Assembly: GCF_036030735.1 (NCBI RefSeq)
Contig: NZ_CP107928.1
Location: 3,844,001 to 3,908,000 of the forward strand
Direction of reading: 5' to 3'
DNA from: Streptomyces sp. NBC_00425
GTDB lineage: Bacteria; Actinomycetota; Actinomycetes; Streptomycetales; Streptomycetaceae
Length of the DNA stretch: 64,000 nucleotides
Positions 55,501 through 61,013 of this stretch are shown one piece after another (within the stretch, counting starts at the first letter, position 1; each line of letters opens with the position of its first letter). The position numbers and the translations under genes were made by a program. Below the pieces are notes generated by a model. It was given only the letters and a program-made list of their open reading frames with translations. It had not been told where the DNA came from and searched no databases.

Positions 55501-56037
55501 GGGATGTTCCTCTTCGCCTCCGGTGTCGTCGAGTGCGGAACGGGTGTCCTGTGCGCGGCCGGTGCTCCGTCCATGGCCGGAGGAGCCTCCCTTGTCGTGG
55601 CCGGCAAGCCACTCATCGACTCGGGGTCGGACAAGCTGGGTCAGGCGTTCAGGGAGGCCGACGGCGCTGCGTCCGGCGGCGGTGGGAGCGGCGGAGCCAT
55701 CGCCGAGAAGAATGGCAAGGCCTACGAGCGGTTCCTCGAGGAGAAGCTGGGCGGTGGCGGAGAGTTCATGGAGAACGGCCGCCAGTTCGACGGCGCGTAC
55801 ATCGACTCGGTCACCGGCCGCGGCACCTGGTACGAGGCAAAGTCCGGAAGGTTCTTCGAGGATACGCTCAAGGACCCCAAGCGACTGAGCAAGTTCTACT
55901 CCACGGAAGGGCAGAAGGCGGGGATCGCCCGGGATCGCGGAATTCCCTACCAGATCATCACCGAAAATCCGATTCCGGATCAGATCGCCAACTGGCTACA
56001 GAAGAAGGGAATTCCGTGGACCGTGATGCCGCAATAG
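49501..56037 (+). CDS. RHS-repeat polymorphic toxin with PD-(D/E)xK nuclease-like C-terminus
   Basis: This 2178-aa exported protein starts at ATG 49501 behind AGGAAGAG. It has a signal peptide (about residues 1-44), an N-terminal beta-rich region resembling SpvB/TcB modules (DLSISYDSGAVDG, GTGFELTSSYVERKYG), then RHS/YD repeats up to the core motif ending QFISVDPILALEQHQSLNGYSYAGNAPVTQSDPSGL near residue 1880. The C-terminal 300 residues hold a Ser/Gly/His-rich spacer, a hydrophobic helix pair (about 1990-2045) and a terminal domain with D2097, E2112-x-K2114, a PD-(D/E)xK signature. It is probably a DNase delivered to competitor cells; target inferred. Confidence 0.9.
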   Translation: MNPFGIPRPPTGHGRRTGKQWSRRIAAATGLALLPGLLTPVAFAAGNDPLGRPHLEAPHATKVTAFTAKVNQKAAAEVRNAEKADRAAAARARHDQQRKVIWPTAGKASLTVPAKGAAEATPGSLPVSAAAAGTGNNASSIGVEVLDQKATAALGVDGVALKLTGPETGGSTRLDIDYSSFASAYGGDWAGRLQVQRLPDCALQNPTAARCHKRADLNSVNNRAKNRIAAPVSFATGGQTMLVAVAAGAKSGAGSYKATSLSASSTWEAGGSSGTFTWSYPLRVPPAAAGPAPDLSISYDSGAVDGQTANSNNQGSQVGTGFELTSSYVERKYGSCDDDGQDDKNDLCWKYDNASLVLNGKSTELVKDDITGRWRLKDDDASTVIHSTGADNGADKGEYWTVVTGNGTKYVFGLNKLSGAGAGDRTNSVWTVPVFGDDTGEPGYSEGSSFSDRDKTQAWRWNLDYVEDTHGNAMSYWYAAEHNSYDKLGDDNAGTDYVRGGYLREIRYGQRADTLFSGSPAASDKVVFSYGERCLASGSGCDSLTKDTRDNWPDVPFDAICKDGDKCTGNTGPTFFTRKRMTAITTYAWNAAASTPAFEAVDAWSLKHLYLDPGDTGDSTDESLWLDEIKHTGKRGTDLSLDPVRFSHVMMSNRVDGTDNILPLNKPRLKTVTSETGAQTIVTYLDADCTASGAKPKLDENSKRCYPVYWSPNGEKSPILDWFQKYPVSAVSTTDPQGGSEAVQHSYQYTGGGAWHYDENPFTPAKERTWSIWRGFQQVTHLTGVTGQTQSKQTTVYLRGMNGDRVLDSDGKTLDPDKRKTVTVSAVKAGGIIDSEQYAGFTRESVTYNGTTEVAGTVNDPWSKRTATQHKSYADTEAYYIRTAATHTRTNITSKLTPYDRVHTVKTTYDDYGMAQTVEDQGDDAVKDDEKCTRTWYARNDDKGINSLVSRVRTVAALCATTDASLDLPADSKRAGQLISDSATVYDDSTATTWAASQTPVKGEATWTGRVRGYGSDDTPIWQKIATTTYDTLGRLQLVKNTNGQKVSFTTYTPASAGPLTSTVVTDVKDYTTSTVLDFATGATLNVTDSNNKVTESEYDSLGRITRLWLPNRSKAIGRTPNYVYGYQVTSSGLSWTSTAALKYDGSGYNTAYELYDSLLRSRQVQTPTPQGGRLISQTLYDARGLAVSQQSDIWDNTSLPSAKPAQIDGGQAPIETDTTYDGAGRATKAVTKVHGVTRWTTDTTYAGDTVSTTAPTGGQATAVVTNALGQTSQRREYAGPNPTGTDYTTTDYTYTPAGQQETVTGPDQTKWSYTYDLFGRQVTTTDPDKGKSSAEYNELDQIVSTTPNDDASKKLLFEYDVLGRKTGMWQADKSDANKLAAWGFDEVAKGQQDTATRYDGGVSGKAYTQKVTAYDSMYRVTNSQLLLPDTEPLVSGGYINKTLSFTTGYNLDGTISQYSAPAAGGLAAETVSYTSNALGMQLTAKGTTGYLQGAAFSPQGDLRQLTLGKDPTSSAKKAYLNWDYEDGTRRLTRSYVTDDVHGYMPQELKFTQDDAGNVTSIFDATTQGGTAKADYQCFAYDGNRRMTEAWTPKAADCATSGRTTANLDGAAPYWTSYTFNTAGQRQTETQHAPAGDKTTTYVYDDSTADNRPHTLDKTTGDRSGAYRYDNSGNTTSRPGSSNQQTLDWNIEGNLTKLTEKTKETSYLYDAGGELLIRRAKGDGDTILYLGGGTELRLTAKGTTKTASGTRYYTANGQTIAVRTATSGVSGTKLSFLASDHHGTSSITLDAATYAATKRYSTPFGAPRGSKASWPDDKAFLGKPADDTTGLTHVGAREYDTTIGQFISVDPILALEQHQSLNGYSYAGNAPVTQSDPSGLCFADVCGVGTPKGDGSGNIITDGPIDPGHPGAGSCHHGSCGPVHYNETSSGTSHTNSSGNTNSGPRYSCSGVGPAERCQLVTGSDDSSTNAGNYLSSLVHNGDFWSGLIETVGGAFAEGGGMFLFASGVVECGTGVLCAAGAPSMAGGASLVVAGKPLIDSGSDKLGQAFREADGAASGGGGSGGAIAEKNGKAYERFLEEKLGGGGEFMENGRQFDGAYIDSVTGRGTWYEAKSGRFFEDTLKDPKRLSKFYSTEGQKAGIARDRGIPYQIITENPIPDQIANWLQKKGIPWTVMPQ

Positions 56038-56078
56038 CCGCTTTGAGTCGAGGCAGTGCAAATGGAAAGGACGGATTT

Positions 56079-56510
56079 GTGTCCAGAACTGTAGACATCG
56101 ACTTCACCTTCGGGGAGGCCATTTCGGTCTCGGAGGTACTGCATGCCCTGCTCGGTGCCGGACTGCGTATGCCGTCGGACACCGAGGTGCCGTATCTCGT
56201 CGACGAGGACGGCATGTTCGAGTGGCAGAAGGCGGCCGCTTCCGACGTGGACGACGTCATCTCCCGGCTGGCGGACAAGCGGTGGGAGGACAGGGCCGTC
56301 GGCATGACCCTGCTTCTTCCCGACGGGCCCCACGGCGGTGATCTCCTGTTCCATCCGGGGCGAACCTCGGTATCGTTCGTGGTCGCCGTCCACCCCAGGT
56401 ACCTGCCGGATTCCTCCCGTTTCTGCGACCTGGGTTGGTACCTGGCGCGGTTGGTTCCCGCACTCGAGCCGCTGGGACTGGCGGAGATTGAAGCCCGGGA
56501 CGCGCCGTAG
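56079..56510 (+). CDS. Candidate immunity protein for the RHS toxin
   Basis: This 143-aa protein is taken from GTG 56079, with AAAGGA seven bases upstream. An in-frame GTG at 56016 inside the RHS 3' end also has a good AAGGGA site and would add 21 residues, but those codons lack GC3 bias. The protein is acidic, cytoplasmic and without transmembrane helix (VDIDFTFGEAISVSEVLHALLGAGLRMPSDTEVPYLVDEDGMFEW). It is the gene directly after the toxin, the usual place for the cognate immunity gene. No family is recognised. Confidence 0.75.
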   Translation: MSRTVDIDFTFGEAISVSEVLHALLGAGLRMPSDTEVPYLVDEDGMFEWQKAAASDVDDVISRLADKRWEDRAVGMTLLLPDGPHGGDLLFHPGRTSVSFVVAVHPRYLPDSSRFCDLGWYLARLVPALEPLGLAEIEARDAP

Positions 56511-56548
56511 GGATGCGGCTGTGGCCTTTTCCTTCGAGTTCGTGAGAC

Positions 56549-56584
56549 CGTCCGCCGCCGGGGAGAGATCCCCGGCGGCGGACG
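56549..56584 (+). terminator. Terminator after the immunity gene
   Basis: 16-bp arms CGTCCGCCGCCGGGGA and TCCCCGGCGGCGGACG surround GAGA, 39 bases after the immunity stop. It ends the LamG-RHS-immunity unit. Confidence 0.8.
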
Positions 56585-56630
56585 CATGCGAGGAGGGCGG
56601 CGGTTACGGGTACGCCGCCACGTACGCCAC

Positions 56631-56994
56631 CCGCAGGCCGGTAGTGGCTGAGGACCCAGGCGAGTTGGGGGAGTCAGGCGTGGAGGCGGTCTTTCGGCTT
56701 GGCCGTGACTACGCATTCGTAGACCCGGCCGTCAACGTGGACGACGGCGACCATGAGGGCCTTGCCGTTGGGGCTCGGCTTGTAGTGGACGCTGCGGATC
56801 TCGGGCCAGGGGAAGTCGACGGTGATGTCGTACATCTCGAAGGCGACGCCCGCCGCGTCCACGACGACCGCGTTGTGCTTGTCCACGGCCGTGAAGTCCG
56901 GGCCGGCCGACTGCTGCGGGGCGTACTGCGGCGGGGGCGGCCCGAACCCCGGCGGTGTTTACGGAGGAGGAGGCGGCGGCTGCTGCTCTGTCAC
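56631..56994 (-). pseudogene. Broken copy of the small Pro-rich gene at 58536-58901
   Basis: The segment is nearly identical to 58541-58901. It begins at GTG 56994 (VTEQQPPPPPP) but meets an in-frame TAA after eleven codons, and a second TGA (after DRLHA) cuts the C-terminus that the intact copy ends as HTWLPQLAWVLAHYRPAG. The middle, VDKHNAVVVDAAGVAFEMYDITVDFPWPEIRSVHYK, is preserved. A restart at ATG 56886 could make at most 70 residues. The homology stops exactly at the start codon; beyond it the sequence is unrelated. Confidence 0.85.
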
Positions 56995-57007
56995 CAATTA
57001 ATTCCGA

Positions 57008-57174
57008 AACGCCCTCGACTGCCTATAAAGAAGGGCGCTGGCTGCGGTTCCTTCAAACCGTCGAAGACCTACCCCGCCCTGCGCGGCGCGATGACCTGGT
57101 CGACCCACTGGGACGCGACCGCCGGCAACGCCTGGTCGTCGACGGTCGGCCCCCACGTACACGCCCTGCCGTAA
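57008..57174 (+). pseudogene. Duplicated 3' end of the chitinase gene
   Basis: This is a near-exact copy of the last 165 bp of the chitinase (44937-45101), from AACGCCCTCGACTG to HVHALP and the TAA. A two-base insertion (ATAAAGAAGG for GACGAAGG) breaks the frame and a TAA follows NALDCL. There is no start, promoter or upstream chitinase sequence, so it is a scar. The 13 bases between it and the broken copy of the small gene (56995-57007) are unlike either parent. Confidence 0.92.
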
Positions 57175-57328
57175 CCCTTCCGCGACCACGCCACACCGAG
57201 CACCACTGCGCACTGCGACACTGGACGCCACGTGACGCCCCTCGGTGAGAGCGATCCGAGATCGTTCCCACCAGGGGCTTCACGCCCCACCCGGACCCAG
57301 GCACCTCACAGCCCGCGACGCACGCACC

Positions 57329-57380
57329 GCGATCACAGCGATCACAGCGATCACAGCGATCACAGCGATCACAGCGATCA
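57329..57380. repeat. Tandem 9-bp repeat
   Basis: GCGATCACA is repeated five times in perfect register and followed by a partial sixth copy (GCGATCA). The unit is a multiple of three bases, but no ORF across it has other coding signs. Confidence 0.95.
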
Positions 57381-57443
57381 ACGGGCGTTTACCGGGAAAG
57401 GACCGGTGACTGACTGAAATAGAAGGCATGGAGATCGCGCAAC

Positions 57444-57815
57444 GTGAACGATGTCGAACTGCCGGAAATGCGGAAGAGTGTACTCTCCGCCGTCCATGCT
57501 CTATCAGATGAGGGCTACCAGCGGCGGGTGTGGATTCGCAAGGAGTATCCCGATGAAGGTTACTATGATGACTTCGAAACGAACCTTCACATCCTTTTCG
57601 ATGACACCCCGGTGCTCGATGACCCTGAATCGTCGGTCGGGATGATTCTGAGAAGTTGAGATGAGGCGGGGGCCTTGAAGGGACTGGCTGTGGCCATCGA
57701 CAGTCTGCTCGCCCGGGAAGGGGGAGATCGAGAAGACGTCGACTACATCAATTCCCCCCTCTGGGGTGCCGTGGTGAGTGCGGCTTCGATCGCGCTTGCT
57801 GCAATGAATCGTTAA
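57444..57815 (+). pseudogene. SCO4402-family-like protein interrupted by an in-frame TGA
   Basis: The ORF from GTG 57444 reads ELPEMRKSVLSAVHALSDEGYQRRVWIRKEYPDEGYYDDFETNLHILFDDTPVLDDPESSVGMILRS and stops at TGA 57657-57659. In the same frame it continues DEAGALKGLAVAIDSLLAREGGDREDVDYINSPLWGAVVSAASIALAAMNR to TAA 57813. Both halves together resemble the SCO4402 family, small soluble proteins often linked with toxin loci. A single nonsense mutation or readthrough are both possible. GC3 is low compared with core genes. Confidence 0.7.
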
Positions 57816-57839
57816 TCCAGAGCCTTCGGAGGGTCAGTC

Positions 57840-58337
57840 ATGGAGATTCACTTCGTCCCAGCTTCGATGAAACGGCCCACGGAGCAGCAGCTTGCATGCC
57901 TCGACCGAGCAAGTGCAATGGATCTCCGGTACGACTACTTCTTCGTCAATATCAGCTTGAGCATGCGCGAGTTCGGGAGAGAGAATTTTCCCGGAACTCC
58001 CGCTTTGGACTTCGTCTACCGCGTCCTGGCCGCCGCCGAGAACGCGCACCGAGGCATTCCCGGGCAGATCTCTTTCACGGAAAACGATCTCCTGATCAGT
58101 CTGGTTCCCGATGGCACCGAGGTGACGGTGACGCGATCCTGGGACCCAGCGGCCGCAACCTGCTCGGTCGATGACCTCGTAGCCGCTTCGTGTGAGTTTT
58201 GCAAAGATCTCATCGATGACACGGTTCGAAAGTACCCGGCATTCCAGGGAAACCCCTTCTTTTCGAAGCTGCAGAAGATGCAAGCCGCCCTGAGTTGCGG
58301 CTGCCAAGCGTCGTCCCGTGACTGCTGGTCACAGTGA
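57840..58337 (+). CDS. Hypothetical protein, possible orphan immunity gene
   Basis: This 165-aa cytoplasmic protein starts at ATG 57840 with a strong GGAGGG site six bases upstream. It has no signal or membrane segment. It is mixed alpha/beta (MDLRYDYFFVNISLSMREFG ... ISFTENDLLISLVPDGTEVTVTRSWDP), with a Cys cluster at the C-terminus (AALSCGCQASSRDC). Low GC3 and position after the RHS island fit an orphan immunity protein carried over from an earlier toxin tip. I do not recognise a family. Confidence 0.7.
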   Translation: MEIHFVPASMKRPTEQQLACLDRASAMDLRYDYFFVNISLSMREFGRENFPGTPALDFVYRVLAAAENAHRGIPGQISFTENDLLISLVPDGTEVTVTRSWDPAAATCSVDDLVAASCEFCKDLIDDTVRKYPAFQGNPFFSKLQKMQAALSCGCQASSRDCWSQ

Positions 58338-58535
58338 GCCGGTGGCGCCGGCTCATCAGCCGAAGAGGAGGTCGACGTCCTTCTCTGTGCAGAGCTGCTG
58401 AAATGATCTCGCCGTGACGGGTGTGATCACGGCGTGGGAACCCTCCTGGATACGCCTGTTCACTGGGTGGAGCCTGCGTCAGTTCAGCAAGCCTGTCAGC
58501 GCGTTGCGGCGTAGGGCTTCGGGGCCAGCGGCTGG
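58338..58535. other. 198-bp region with a possible gene remnant
   Basis: On the minus strand a short open stretch (about 58366-58475) reads VNRRIQEGSHAVITPVTARSFQQLCTEKDVDLLFG and stop, which has a protein-like composition but no recognised family. It is probably the C-terminal remnant of a lost gene. Nothing else is supported. Confidence 0.4.
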
Positions 58536-58901
58536 TCAGCCCGCAGGCCGGTAGTGGGCAAGGACCCAGGCCAGTTGGGGGAGCCAGGTGTGGAGGCGGT
58601 CTTTCGGCTTCGCCGTGACCACGCATTCGTAGACCCGGCCGTCGACGTGGACCACGGCGACCATGAGCGCCTTGCCGTTGGGGCTCGCCTTGTAGTGGAC
58701 GCTGCGGATCTCGGGCCAGGGGAAGTCGACGGTGATGTCGTACATCTCGAAGGCGACGCCCGCCGCGTCCACGACGACCGCGTTGTGCTTGTCGACGGCC
58801 GTGAAGTCCGGGCCGGCCGGCTGCTGCGGGGCGTACTGCGGCGGGGGCGGCCCGAACCCCGGCGGTGTGGAGGGAGGAGGAGGCGGCGGCTGCTCTGTCA
58901 C
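58536..58901 (-). CDS. Small Pro-rich protein with PH-like C-terminal domain, intact copy
   Basis: This 121-aa cytoplasmic protein starts at GTG 58901. Residues 1-35 are Pro/Gln-rich (TEQPPPPPPSTPPGFGPPPPQYAPQQPAGP). The remainder (VDKHNAVVVDAAGVAFEMYDITVDFPWPEIRSVHYKASPNGKALMVAVVHVDGRVYECVVTAKPKDRLHTWLPQLAWVLAHY) is a beta-rich fold of about 85 residues, reminiscent of PH-like DUFs. Function is unknown. A damaged copy lies at 56631-56994 on the same strand. It is divergent from the ECF sigma gene. Confidence 0.8.
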   Translation of the reverse strand: MTEQPPPPPPSTPPGFGPPPPQYAPQQPAGPDFTAVDKHNAVVVDAAGVAFEMYDITVDFPWPEIRSVHYKASPNGKALMVAVVHVDGRVYECVVTAKPKDRLHTWLPQLAWVLAHYRPAG

Positions 58902-59020
58902 AGCGGCAACCTACCGGGCAGGGTCTCTGAGACCACTTTCGGTCCCCCTGAAACATTTACCGTGCCCCACCGCATCAATGAGGTGAGGGGCGGCACGGCA
59001 ACCGACACAGGGGGCAGTAC

Positions 59021-59530
59021 ATGGGGCAGGTCCGCGCGGACGAGTACGCCGAGTTCGCGGCGGCGCGGGCCCGGCATCTGTACCGGTCGGCGTGTCTGCT
59101 CACCGCCGGGGACACACACCTCGCCGAGGATCTGGTTCAGGAGACCCTCGGCAGGCTGTACGTCCGCTGGGGGCGGGTGTCCCGGGTCGACAACCCGGCC
59201 GGGTATGCGCAGACCGTCCTCACCCGCACCTTCCTCGCGCACCAGCGCAAGCGAAGCAACCGCGAGCAGGCCGTGGACGTGTTCCCCGACCTGCCCGACG
59301 GCAGGGGCGCCGACGCCTCGCTGCGGCTGACGCTGGTGCAGGCCCTCGGGCGGCTGCCCGCCAAGGACCGGGCCGTCGTGGTGCTGCGGTACTGGGAGGA
59401 CCGCTCGATCGAGGAGACCGCCGACGCCATGAACGCCAGCTCGGCGGCCGTGCGCACGCGCTGCTCGCGTGCCCTCGGACGGCTGCGGCAGCTGCTCGGC
59501 GAGGACATGAGCGAGTACGCCCGGCCCTGA
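59021..59530 (+). CDS. ECF RNA polymerase sigma factor (SigE family)
   Basis: This 169-aa sigma factor starts at ATG 59021 behind AGGGGG. Region 2 (about residues 10-75, YAEFAAARARHLYRSACLLTAGDTHLAEDLVQETLGRLYVRW) and region 4 (about 105-160, LVQALGRLPAKDRAVVVLRYWEDRSIEETADAMNASSAAVRTRCSRALGRLRQLL) are complete, and the length fits the group. The next gene is on the same strand 102 bp on and may encode its anti-sigma or sensor partner. The target regulon is unknown. Confidence 0.93.
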   Translation: MGQVRADEYAEFAAARARHLYRSACLLTAGDTHLAEDLVQETLGRLYVRWGRVSRVDNPAGYAQTVLTRTFLAHQRKRSNREQAVDVFPDLPDGRGADASLRLTLVQALGRLPAKDRAVVVLRYWEDRSIEETADAMNASSAAVRTRCSRALGRLRQLLGEDMSEYARP

Positions 59531-59632
59531 GCCGTCCGGCCCGCGACGCCTCGAATGTCCGGCTCCGGGCCGCCGGCCCGCCGCACTTCAGAACGACTTC
59601 ACTCCATCCCACGCGGAAGACGGTGGTTCCCC

Positions 59633-60895
59633 ATGCCCGTAGACCAGCACAGCGATCCCTTCGAGGAGCGGTTCTCCGCCGCCCTGCACGAGGCCGGCGG
59701 CGCCTTCGACCGGCCGGGCGGCGCGCTCGCCGCCGCAGGTGAGGCCCGCGGGCGCCGGCTGCGGCTGCGGCGCAGGGCCGCCGTCGCGGGCGGCGTGGCC
59801 GGCCTGGCCCTCGTGGGCGTCGGCGGGACGCTGCTCGTACCGCGCGGCGGCGCGCCCACTGCGAACCCCGCCTCCGTCGCCGCGAGCGGCAGCGCCAAGC
59901 CGGCCGCGTACTCCGGGGACGACGTGTTCCGCACGCTCAAGAAGTTGCTGCCGAAGGGGAAGCTGACCAAGACGGAGGCGCGCGGCACGAAGGGGGAGCT
60001 GCCGCCGCTCGCGCTGGGCGTGTTCGACGACGGCAAGGGCGAGGGGGCCATTTCCGTCGGCCTGGACCGCGTCCGGACCGACACCCCGGGGAAGTTCGAT
60101 CCCGTCACCGCCGTGATGCCCTGCTCGGACGGCGGGCAGTCGGGGTTCGACAGCTGCAGGACGGACGTCCTGCCCGACGGGTCGGCGGTCACCGTCTACC
60201 AGGGTTACGAGTATCCCGACCGCCGTGAGGACACCAAGGCGTGGGGGGCCGACCTGGTCACCCGGGCCGGGCAGCATGTCAGCGTCATCGAGTGGAACGC
60301 CGCGGCGGAGAAGGGCAAGCCGGTCACCCGCCCCGAACCCCCGCTGTCGACGTCCCGGTTGAGGACGCTCGCCGCGGCCCCGGAGTGGCGCCGGATCGTG
60401 GACGCGATCCCCCGGGAGCAGCAGAAGCCGTCCGCCGCCGCGAGCGCGCCCACCCGGCCCGCGGAGATGGCCGGCTGGGTCATCCTGCGCAAGCTCAGTC
60501 TCCTGCTGCCGGACGAACTGAAGCGCGTCTCGTACGGCAGCCAGGAGACCGGGTTCGGATACATGGTCGTCGACGACGGCAAGGGCAGGAGCCTGGTCCA
60601 GGTCAACGTGCAGCCGGGCATGTCCGACGCCGCCGACGAGCTGTTCGGCGAGGGCTCCGAGACCCTGAAGGACGGCACCCGGGTCGCCGTCCACCAGGGG
60701 CCGGGCGAGAAGGGCGGGGCCGGGGTCGTGATGTGGACCGTCGACACCCTGCGCAAGGACGGTCTGCGGGTCGTCGTCAGCGCCTTCAACGCCGCCGCGC
60801 AGAACAAGGCGGCGACGCGCGCCGAGCCGGCCCTCACCGTCAAGCAGCTGCGGACGATCGCGCTCAGCCCGCGCTGGCGGAGCACCGAGGACTGA
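59633..60895 (+). CDS. Membrane-anchored protein with internal duplication, possible sigma-factor partner
   Basis: This 420-aa protein has a short cytoplasmic N-terminus of about 50 residues, one transmembrane helix (about 50-68, AAVAGGVAGLALVGVGGTLLV) and an extracytoplasmic region built of two related halves. The halves are about 95-260 (FRTLKKLLPKGKL ... VFDDGKGEGAISV ... VSVIEWNAAAEKGKPVTRPEPPLSTSRLRTLAAAPEWRRI) and about 280-418 (LRKLSLLLPDELK ... VVDDGKGRSLVQV ... VVVSAFNAAAQNKAATRAEPALTVKQLRTIALSPRWR). The topology suits an anti-sigma or sensor protein for the ECF gene upstream, but no zinc-binding motif is seen. Confidence 0.8.
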   Translation: MPVDQHSDPFEERFSAALHEAGGAFDRPGGALAAAGEARGRRLRLRRRAAVAGGVAGLALVGVGGTLLVPRGGAPTANPASVAASGSAKPAAYSGDDVFRTLKKLLPKGKLTKTEARGTKGELPPLALGVFDDGKGEGAISVGLDRVRTDTPGKFDPVTAVMPCSDGGQSGFDSCRTDVLPDGSAVTVYQGYEYPDRREDTKAWGADLVTRAGQHVSVIEWNAAAEKGKPVTRPEPPLSTSRLRTLAAAPEWRRIVDAIPREQQKPSAAASAPTRPAEMAGWVILRKLSLLLPDELKRVSYGSQETGFGYMVVDDGKGRSLVQVNVQPGMSDAADELFGEGSETLKDGTRVAVHQGPGEKGGAGVVMWTVDTLRKDGLRVVVSAFNAAAQNKAATRAEPALTVKQLRTIALSPRWRSTED

Positions 60896-61013
60896 CGGGC
60901 CGCCACGGGCCGTCACGTGCCCCGGCCGATCACGTCCCGGCAGGGCGTGGCGGGCCGGGGGCCCGGCCGTGGCTCCGCGGGGTTCAACGGGGGCTCCGCG
61001 GGGCCCGGTCGGG

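Noticed and set aside
57329..57380. CRISPR-like array
   Set aside because: Nine-base units are directly contiguous without spacers, and no cas genes are present.
57232..57417. 61-aa ORF translating the tandem repeats as DHS units
   Set aside because: No ribosome-binding site, no GC3 pattern outside the repeat and no homologue recognised.
44937..58901. Transposon or integrase-driven island
   Set aside because: No transposase, integrase, tRNA or terminal inverted repeats were found at the borders; the repeats are pieces of ordinary genes.
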